Of a stretch of 64,000 bases of DNA, positions 58,876 through 64,000 are shown in pieces. This DNA comes from an uncultured Burkholderiales bacterium (lineage in GTDB: Bacteria > Pseudomonadota > Gammaproteobacteria > Burkholderiales > Burkholderiaceae_C), in contig CAIJQQ010000002.1 in assembly GCA_903822825.1 (NCBI GenBank), forward strand, positions 1 through 64,000, given 5' to 3'. The position numbers and the translations under genes are program-made. The notes beneath the pieces were generated by a model. It did not search any database and was not told the origin of the DNA. It was given only the letters and a program-made list of their open reading frames with translations. Within the stretch, counting starts at the first letter, position 1, and every line of letters begins with the position of its first letter.

Positions 58876-58895
58876 AAGAACGACCGTTCGTTTTT
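58876..58895. promoter_or_regulatory. TetR-type palindrome upstream of the fadB-like gene
   Basis: AACGA-CCGT-TCGTT (58879-58892), extended by AA/TT pairs to 58876-58895, forms a palindrome 33 bases before the fadB-like start. Similar ACCG-TTCG-type palindromes are bound by TetR-family regulators of fatty-acid degradation genes (PsrA/FadP type) in Proteobacteria. No regulator gene lies nearby. Confidence 0.5.
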
Positions 58896-58957
58896 ACCAT
58901 AAGCCAGGTGAATGGCAAGGGAGAAAATACGAAGGAAGTCCCTGATGTGACGGGTAG

Positions 58958-59653
58958 TCAGACTTCCAGCCACTCCTTGCGGACGTAGTTGTCAGCGCGC
59001 AGTGCCTCAGGCGTGCCTTCGAACACGATGCTGCCATGGCCCATGACCAAAGCCCTGTCAGAGATGCTCATGGCGATGGTCAGTTTTTGCTCAATCAGCA
59101 ACACGGATATGCCTCGGGTTTTGAGTTCCTTGAGGTACTGACCTACCAACTCCACAATCTTGGGCGCGAGCCCCTCGGTGGGCTCGTCAATGATGATGAG
59201 GTCAGGGTCGCCCATCAGGGTCCGGCACAGGGTCAACATCTGCTGCTCGCCCCCTGAGAGCACGCCAGCTTCGGTGTGTTCACGCTCCTTGAGGCGCGGA
59301 AAAAGGGCGTACATGTCGGCAAAAGTCCAGCGGGAATTCTTCGCACCGCTCTTTTGACCCAACTGCAGGTTCTGATGGACCGTGAGCTTGGGAAAGATGT
59401 CGCGGTTTTCCGGAACGTAACCAATGCCCTGATGCGCCACTTCATAGGCCTTCTTGCCTTGAATGGCTTTGCCGTTCCAGTCGATGCTGCCTTGGCAGTC
59501 GACCAGCCCCATGATGGCTTTGGCCGTGGTGGAGCGGCCCGAGCCGTTGCGACCGAGCAAGGCCACGATTTCGCCCTCACCGACTTCAAAGTTCACGCCA
59601 TGCAACACATGGCTTTTGCCGTAATAGGCGTGGAGGTTGTCAACTTTGAGCAT
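58958..59653 (-). CDS. Branched-chain-type ABC transporter ATP-binding protein LivF
   Basis: This 231-residue second ATPase of a LivFGMHK importer has LSGGEQQMLTLCRTLM (signature), LIIIDEPTEGLAPKIV (Walker B) and LLIEQ (switch His replaced by Gln as usual for LivF). Walker A reads GRNGSGRSTT: the invariant Lys is Arg. The same change occurs in some Betaproteobacterial LivF proteins, so it may be tolerated. I chose the ATG at 59653, one base after the livG stop; the longer frame overlaps livG. Confidence 0.92.
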   Translation of the reverse strand: MLKVDNLHAYYGKSHVLHGVNFEVGEGEIVALLGRNGSGRSTTAKAIMGLVDCQGSIDWNGKAIQGKKAYEVAHQGIGYVPENRDIFPKLTVHQNLQLGQKSGAKNSRWTFADMYALFPRLKEREHTEAGVLSGGEQQMLTLCRTLMGDPDLIIIDEPTEGLAPKIVELVGQYLKELKTRGISVLLIEQKLTIAMSISDRALVMGHGSIVFEGTPEALRADNYVRKEWLEV

Positions 59654-59654
59654 C

Positions 59655-60428
59655 TCAGTGCGCTCCTGCTTGGCTGTCTGCGACCGGAGATCCCAGATAG
59701 GCTTCTTGAACTTTGGCGTTGGCTCTGACCGCTTCAGGGGTGTCAAAGGCAATGACTTCACCGTAAACGACCACGGCGATTTTGTCGGCCAGTCCAAAGA
59801 CCACACCCATGTCGTGCTCGACGGTGAGCAGGGTTTTGCCGACAGTGACTTCCTTGATGAGGTGGATGAAACGAGAAGTCTCGCTCTTGCTCATACCCGC
59901 CGTGGGTTCGTCGAGCAAGATCACATCGGCGCCGCCTGCGATGGTCACACCGATTTCCAGCGCCCTTTGTTCAGCGTAAGTCAGGTTCATGGCCAGCACA
60001 TCCCGCTTTTTGTCCAGACGGATCATGTCCATCAGTTGTTCGGCCCGCTCGTTCGCATCTTTGAGTCCGGAGAGGAACTTTAAAAAGGTGTACTTGTAGC
60101 CCAGGCTCCAGAGCACAGCACAGCGGAGGTTTTCGAACACGCTGAGTTTGGGAAAGATGTTGGTGATCTGGAAGCTGCGCGACAAACCCATGCGGTTGAT
60201 TTCGTAGGGTTTTTTGTGTTCGATGTGTTGGCCATTGAGCACGATCTCGCCACTCGTCGGACCAAAGCGGCCACTGATCAGGTTGAACAAGGTGGACTTG
60301 CCGGCGCCGTTGGGGCCGATGACAGCCACGCGTTCGCCGGGTTCAACGGCCAGGTTAACCCCACGGATGATTTCGGTCTTGCCGAAGTTTTTGCGAAGGT
60401 CTTTGAGTTCAAGGGCGTAGGTACTCAT
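59655..60428 (-). CDS. Branched-chain-type ABC transporter ATP-binding protein LivG
   Basis: The 257-residue ATPase has a normal Walker A (GPNGAGKSTLFNLISG), Walker B VILLDEPTAGMSKSE and the D-loop/H-switch LLTVEHDMGVVFGLADKIAV. Length and motifs are those of LivG. It overlaps livM by four bases and leads directly to livF. The transporter is probably specific for a carboxylic or amino acid linked to the neighbouring beta-oxidation genes. Confidence 0.94.
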   Translation of the reverse strand: MSTYALELKDLRKNFGKTEIIRGVNLAVEPGERVAVIGPNGAGKSTLFNLISGRFGPTSGEIVLNGQHIEHKKPYEINRMGLSRSFQITNIFPKLSVFENLRCAVLWSLGYKYTFLKFLSGLKDANERAEQLMDMIRLDKKRDVLAMNLTYAEQRALEIGVTIAGGADVILLDEPTAGMSKSETSRFIHLIKEVTVGKTLLTVEHDMGVVFGLADKIAVVVYGEVIAFDTPEAVRANAKVQEAYLGSPVADSQAGAH

Positions 60429-61717
60429 GCTGCGGACTCCCGGCGCTTGATTTCTTTTTCAATTTCGGTCTGGATTTCACCCCATTCCTTGGTGTACTGG
60501 CGTCGGGCCACTTCAAAAAGACCCAAGCCCGTGAGCATGACAAACGCAGATCCGAACCAGCTGTCCAGGCTCTTGGCATTGAGCAACACACCCATGAACT
60601 TGACGGTGTCACCCAGGGCAGAGTTCAGCTGCAGGTGGTAGACCATCTCGATCATGGCGCCAGCGCCAGCGAGCATCACCATGGCCGTTGTGCCGAGGGC
60701 CAGGTAGCTGGTCCAGATTTGACGCAGCTTGCCAAACTTGGCCACGCGCAGGTTCATCATGATCAGGCTGGCAATGCCGCCAGGGGCATACATCACCATG
60801 AACAGGAACACCAGGCCCAGGTAAAGCAGCCAGGCCTTGGTCAGCTCGGACAGCAAAACAAAGGCGATGATCATCAAGATCGCGCCCAAAATGGGGCCAA
60901 AGAAGAAGGTCGCGCCACCCAGGAAGGTGAAAAGCAAGTAGGCACCCGAGCGGGCTGCACCCACCACTTCGGCCGTGACAATCTCGAAGTTGAGAGCGCC
61001 CAAACCCCCAGCAATGCCTGCAAAAAAACCTGCAATGATGAACGCGAAATAGCGCACACGTTGCGTGTTGTAGCCAATGAATTCGACACGCTCCGGGTTG
61101 TCGCGCACGGCATTGAGCATGCGACCCAGAGGCGTTTGGGTGAATGCGTACATCAAGGCCACACACACAAAGGTGTAGGCCGCGATCAGGTAGTAAATCT
61201 GAATCTGCGGGCCGTAGGTGAGGCCCCAAAAGGCCTCGCCGGCCACTCGGTTGCCCGACACTCCCGCTTCTCCCCCAAAGAACTCGGAGAACATCAGCGA
61301 CATGGCAAACACGAGCTCAGCCACGCCCAGGGTGATCATGGCAAAAGGGGTGCCCGACTTGCGGGTGGTGACAAAGCCCAACAGCACGGCAAAGCCCATA
61401 CCGGCAACCCCACCCACCAGCGGCAGCAGGCTGACCGGAATGCCCAGTTGCCCAGCACTGACAGCGTTGAGGGCGTGCATGGCCAAATACGAGCCCAGGC
61501 CGGTGTAGACCGCATGGCCAAAGCTGAGCATGCCGCCCTGCCCCAGCAGCATGTTGTAAGACAGGCAAGCGATGATCGCGATGCCCATTTGCGCCAGCAT
61601 GGTGGTCGACAGGTTGCTGGTGAACACCAGCGGTGCGCAGACCAGAACCAGTGCAAAAAGGCTCCAGATGACCCAACGGCCGACGTTGTAAGGTTTGAAT
61701 TTGTATACAGCTGACAT
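60425..61717 (-). CDS. Branched-chain-type ABC transporter permease LivM
   Basis: The 430-residue permease has about ten hydrophobic segments. It shows the LivM signature NMLLGQGGMLSFGHAVYTGL, then GTPFAMITLGVAELVFAM and GGLGALNFEIVT. It is longer than average (about 320-400) owing to an extended C-terminus with an added hydrophobic pair and a charged end (EIEKEIKRRESAA). It overlaps livG by four bases and follows livH after three. Confidence 0.93.
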   Translation of the reverse strand: MSAVYKFKPYNVGRWVIWSLFALVLVCAPLVFTSNLSTTMLAQMGIAIIACLSYNMLLGQGGMLSFGHAVYTGLGSYLAMHALNAVSAGQLGIPVSLLPLVGGVAGMGFAVLLGFVTTRKSGTPFAMITLGVAELVFAMSLMFSEFFGGEAGVSGNRVAGEAFWGLTYGPQIQIYYLIAAYTFVCVALMYAFTQTPLGRMLNAVRDNPERVEFIGYNTQRVRYFAFIIAGFFAGIAGGLGALNFEIVTAEVVGAARSGAYLLFTFLGGATFFFGPILGAILMIIAFVLLSELTKAWLLYLGLVFLFMVMYAPGGIASLIMMNLRVAKFGKLRQIWTSYLALGTTAMVMLAGAGAMIEMVYHLQLNSALGDTVKFMGVLLNAKSLDSWFGSAFVMLTGLGLFEVARRQYTKEWGEIQTEIEKEIKRRESAA

Positions 61718-61720
61718 GTC

Positions 61721-62755
61721 TCAACCCTCCCGAGTACCCAAAAGACCCTTGGGTCGGAAGATCAGAATCAACACCAGAAACAGGTACGGCAAGATCGGCG
61801 CGATCTGTGACACGGTGAGTTTGGCAAAGGTGTTTTCTTGTGTGGCGGATGACACCGCCCAACCCATGTCTTTGGCCAGCACAAGGAAGGAGTAGTCGAT
61901 GGCCACGGCAAACGTTTGGATGACGCCGATCAGCACCGAAGCGAGGAAGGCCCCCGACAAGGACCCCATGCCACCGACCACCACCACGACGAAAATGACC
62001 GAACCGACGGTGGCAGCCATGGCAGGCTCGGTCACGAAGGTGCTCCCTCCAATGACCCCTGCCAGGCCAGCCAGCCCGGTGCCTGCACCAAACACCAGCA
62101 TGAAAACCCGAGGCACGTTGTGCCCCAGAGACTCCGCCATGTCGGGGTGCGTGAGGGCCGCTTGAATGACCAAGCCGATGCGGGTGCGCGTGAGCAGCAA
62201 CCACAATGACAGCAGCATCAGCAATGCGATCAGCATCATGAAAGCACGGGTGGCAGGAAACGGCGAGCACACGACACGGATGGCCGCATCGGCTGCGCTG
62301 CACAGTTCGGCAGGCGCTGCGCCCCAAACGAGGCGCAAACCATCGACCGAGTGATTGATCAGGGTGAAGGCTGAGCCACGAAGCGAATCCGGTGGCACGA
62401 ATTCCACCGCGGTGCGGCCCCAGAGGAGCTGAACCAATTCGAGCACCAAATAGGACAAACCGAATGTCACCAGCAACTCGGGGACGTGGCCAAACGGGTG
62501 GACTTTGCGCAAGCTGAGGCGTTCAAAAACCGCGCCAAAAGCCCCCACCAACAAAGGCGAAATCACCAAGGCTGGCCAAAAACCGATCACATGGGTCAAG
62601 GTGAAGCCGAAATAGGCTCCGATCATGTAAAAGCTGGCGTGCGCAAAGTTGAGCACACCCATCATGCTGAAAATCAGCGTCAAACCCGAGCTGAGCATGA
62701 AGAGCAACAGCCCGTAACTGAGGCCGTTGAGCATGGAGATGATAAAAAACTCCAT
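61721..62755 (-). CDS. Branched-chain-type ABC transporter permease LivH
   Basis: The 344-residue permease has about eight membrane segments. It starts MLNGLSYGLLLFMLSSGLTL and includes FSMMGVLNFAHASFYMIGAY, the LivH hallmark, and GMGSLSGAFLASVLIGVIQT in the last third. It is followed by livM after three bases. It lies 155 bases after the binding-protein gene, separated by a hairpin. Confidence 0.93.
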   Translation of the reverse strand: MEFFIISMLNGLSYGLLLFMLSSGLTLIFSMMGVLNFAHASFYMIGAYFGFTLTHVIGFWPALVISPLLVGAFGAVFERLSLRKVHPFGHVPELLVTFGLSYLVLELVQLLWGRTAVEFVPPDSLRGSAFTLINHSVDGLRLVWGAAPAELCSAADAAIRVVCSPFPATRAFMMLIALLMLLSLWLLLTRTRIGLVIQAALTHPDMAESLGHNVPRVFMLVFGAGTGLAGLAGVIGGSTFVTEPAMAATVGSVIFVVVVVGGMGSLSGAFLASVLIGVIQTFAVAIDYSFLVLAKDMGWAVSSATQENTFAKLTVSQIAPILPYLFLVLILIFRPKGLLGTREG

Positions 62756-62855
62756 AAATACAAACTTTCCAGGCCAAACAATGGCCTAACTTCGTTACCG
62801 AAAGCAGGTTGAAACCATCAACCCCTCAAATGCAGGCGTTAAACGCCAAAGGAAA

Positions 62856-62886
62856 GGGCCCGACAACGGTGAGGTACATCGGGCCC
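62856..62886 (-). terminator. Hairpin between binding-protein gene and livH
   Basis: GGGCCCGA (62856-62863) and TCGGGCCC (62879-62886) form an 8-bp stem. On the minus strand a T-rich stretch (CTTTCCTTT) follows. Its place after the binding-protein gene fits partial termination that lowers expression of the permease genes. Confidence 0.65.
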
Positions 62887-62910
62887 CGGAGCCGAGCGAT
62901 CAGGCTGAAA

Positions 62911-64000
62911 TCAGCCTGGGCGCTTCATCTGGCAGCTGGTGGGCGTGCTGGACACGTAGGACGGGAACTCCTTGACGGGCGCCAGTGTCATGCCGGTGTT
63001 TTCCGGGCTGTAGGGGTACTTCTTGTCGGCCTTTTGCCAGACGGTCATGTACAGAGGCTGCTGCAGTTGGTGGTCGGCTTTGCGAATTTGTACTTCGCCG
63101 TTGTAGTTTTGGTAGCTCAGACCTTCCATGGCAGCGGCCACTTTGACGGGGTCAGTCGACTTGGCCTTGGCCATGCCCTCGCCCAGCGCATTGAAAATGG
63201 AGATCACGGAACCTGTGTAGAAGTCGTCGTTGAACTTGGTCTTGAACTCGGCCATCCACTTGCCAATGTCACCGCCCATGTTGTAGTGGCTGTAAGCAAT
63301 CTGGTAAACGCGGCCTGCACCACTTTGACCCAGCGCTGTGGGTGTACCGGTCACGCCTGTGTAGTAGGTGTAGAACTTGCCGGTGTAACCGCCTTCGTTG
63401 GCCGCCTTGACCAGCAAGGACAGGTCAGAGCCCCAGTTACCGGTGATCACGGTGTCTGCGCCCGAGGCCTTGATCTTGGCGATGTAAGGTGAGAAGTCAC
63501 GCACCTGGGCCAGAGGATGCAGGTCTTCGCCCACGATTTGGATGTCCGGGCGCTTGCGGGCCAAGTTTTCCTTGGCGAACTTGACCACCTGCTGGCCATG
63601 CGAGTAATTCTGGTTGAACAGGTAAAGCTTCTTGATGTCCTTGTCGTCTTTCATGAACGTGGTCATGGCTTCGATTTTCATGGACGTGTCTGCGTCAAAG
63701 CGGAAGTGCCAGTAGCTGCACTTGCTGTTGGTGAAGTCAGGGTCCACAGCCGAGTGGTTCAGGAAGATGATTTCCTTGCCGGGATTGCGTTCGTTGTGTT
63801 TGTTGATGGCCTCGATCAGGGCACCGGCCACCGAGGAGCCGTTGCCTTGCGTGATGTAACGAATGCCTTGGTCCATCGCGGCTTTGAGGGCGTTCAGGCT
63901 TTCGGCGGGGCTCAACTTGTTGTCGATGCCGATGACTTCGAACTTGACGCCCGCAGGGTTGGTCTTGCTGAATTTTTCAGCGAAGAACTGGAAGCTCTTG
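62911..64000 (-). CDS. Branched-chain-type ABC transporter substrate-binding protein (5' end outside window)
   Basis: A type I periplasmic binding protein of the LivK family. The readable 362 residues lack the signal peptide and first strand. The frame stays open to the window edge (reading KSFQFFAEKFSKTNPAGVKF). Family features include MDQGIRYITQGNGSSVAGAL, YLFNQNYSHGQQVVKFAKEN, and SGADTVITGNWGSDLSLLVK. The ligand cannot be read. It is the upstream gene of the livHMGF set. Confidence 0.9.
   Translation of the reverse strand, partial: KSFQFFAEKFSKTNPAGVKFEVIGIDNKLSPAESLNALKAAMDQGIRYITQGNGSSVAGALIEAINKHNERNPGKEIIFLNHSAVDPDFTNSKCSYWHFRFDADTSMKIEAMTTFMKDDKDIKKLYLFNQNYSHGQQVVKFAKENLARKRPDIQIVGEDLHPLAQVRDFSPYIAKIKASGADTVITGNWGSDLSLLVKAANEGGYTGKFYTYYTGVTGTPTALGQSGAGRVYQIAYSHYNMGGDIGKWMAEFKTKFNDDFYTGSVISIFNALGEGMAKAKSTDPVKVAAAMEGLSYQNYNGEVQIRKADHQLQQPLYMTVWQKADKKYPYSPENTGMTLAPVKEFPSYVSSTPTSCQMKRPG

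Overview
The window is a chromosomal segment of a betaproteobacterium, most likely Burkholderiales, family Comamonadaceae (Limnohabitans/Rhodoferax-like). This rests on gene order and protein wording: rimP-nusA-infB-rbfA-truB-typA, smpB divergent from ratA-ratB, ygfZ-mltG-tmk-holB-tatD-ankyrin, and a LivKHMGF plus beta-oxidation block. No rRNA, tRNA, CRISPR array, prophage or intact insertion sequence was seen. The genus is an inference.

Layout. 1-141: truncated left end of an IS3-type element. 0.2-2.9 kb: a TonB-dependent receptor in visibly more AT-rich DNA. 3.1-3.9 kb: fabI. 4.1-12.4 kb: the translation/transcription operon rimP-nusA-infB-rbfA-truB-typA behind a leader hairpin. 12.4-14.4 kb: an EamA transporter overlapping a 3-hydroxyisobutyryl-CoA hydrolase-like gene. 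14.4-16.7 kb: smpB, ratA, ratB and a methyltransferase. 16.8-20.6 kb: guaB and guaA separated by a complete HEPN/MNT toxin-antitoxin pair. 20.7-23.5 kb: a DUF1800 lipoprotein and a DUF1501 protein. 23.5-24.1 kb: higBA with an overlapping promoter and operator. 24.2-29.7 kb: a PaiB-like protein, an in-frame tadA::haloalkane dehalogenase fusion, an LD-carboxypeptidase and a penicillin acylase-family enzyme. 29.7-32.0 kb: an orphan molybdopterin subunit. 32.3-37.6 kb: ankyrin protein, tatD, holB, tmk, mltG and divergent ygfZ. 37.6-40.9 kb: a thioesterase-GNAT fusion, an HSL-type esterase and an iron alcohol dehydrogenase. 40.9-41.4 kb: mazEF. 41.5-47.5 kb: TfoX-like protein, SGNH-like lipoprotein, trhO, patatin and tex. 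47.7 kb: a small HExxH lipoprotein. 48.1-58.8 kb: nine minus-strand genes of fatty or alicyclic acyl-CoA catabolism. 59.0-64.0 kb: a LivFGMHK-type ABC importer whose binding protein runs off the window.

How it fits together. The left third is mostly housekeeping (lipid synthesis, ribosome and translation factors, guanine nucleotides). The right quarter looks like an uptake-and-beta-oxidation module for a carboxylic acid: importer, acyl-CoA dehydrogenase, hydratase/dehydrogenase, thiolase, thioesterase and reductases. A TetR-type palindrome lies in front of the fadB-like gene. No acyl-CoA ligase or regulator gene is inside the window.

The most unusual items are: (i) TadA translated in frame into a DhlA-type haloalkane dehalogenase; (ii) a HepT/MntA module with complete signature motifs between guaB and guaA; (iii) four copies of a roughly 70-bp intergenic element made of two inverted REP-like arms, whose ends co-vary and which supply the TAG stop codon of three neighbouring genes; and (iv) three toxin-antitoxin modules within 23 kb, two with a palindrome embedded in a consensus promoter. 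All functional calls come from reading motifs by eye; no database search was possible.
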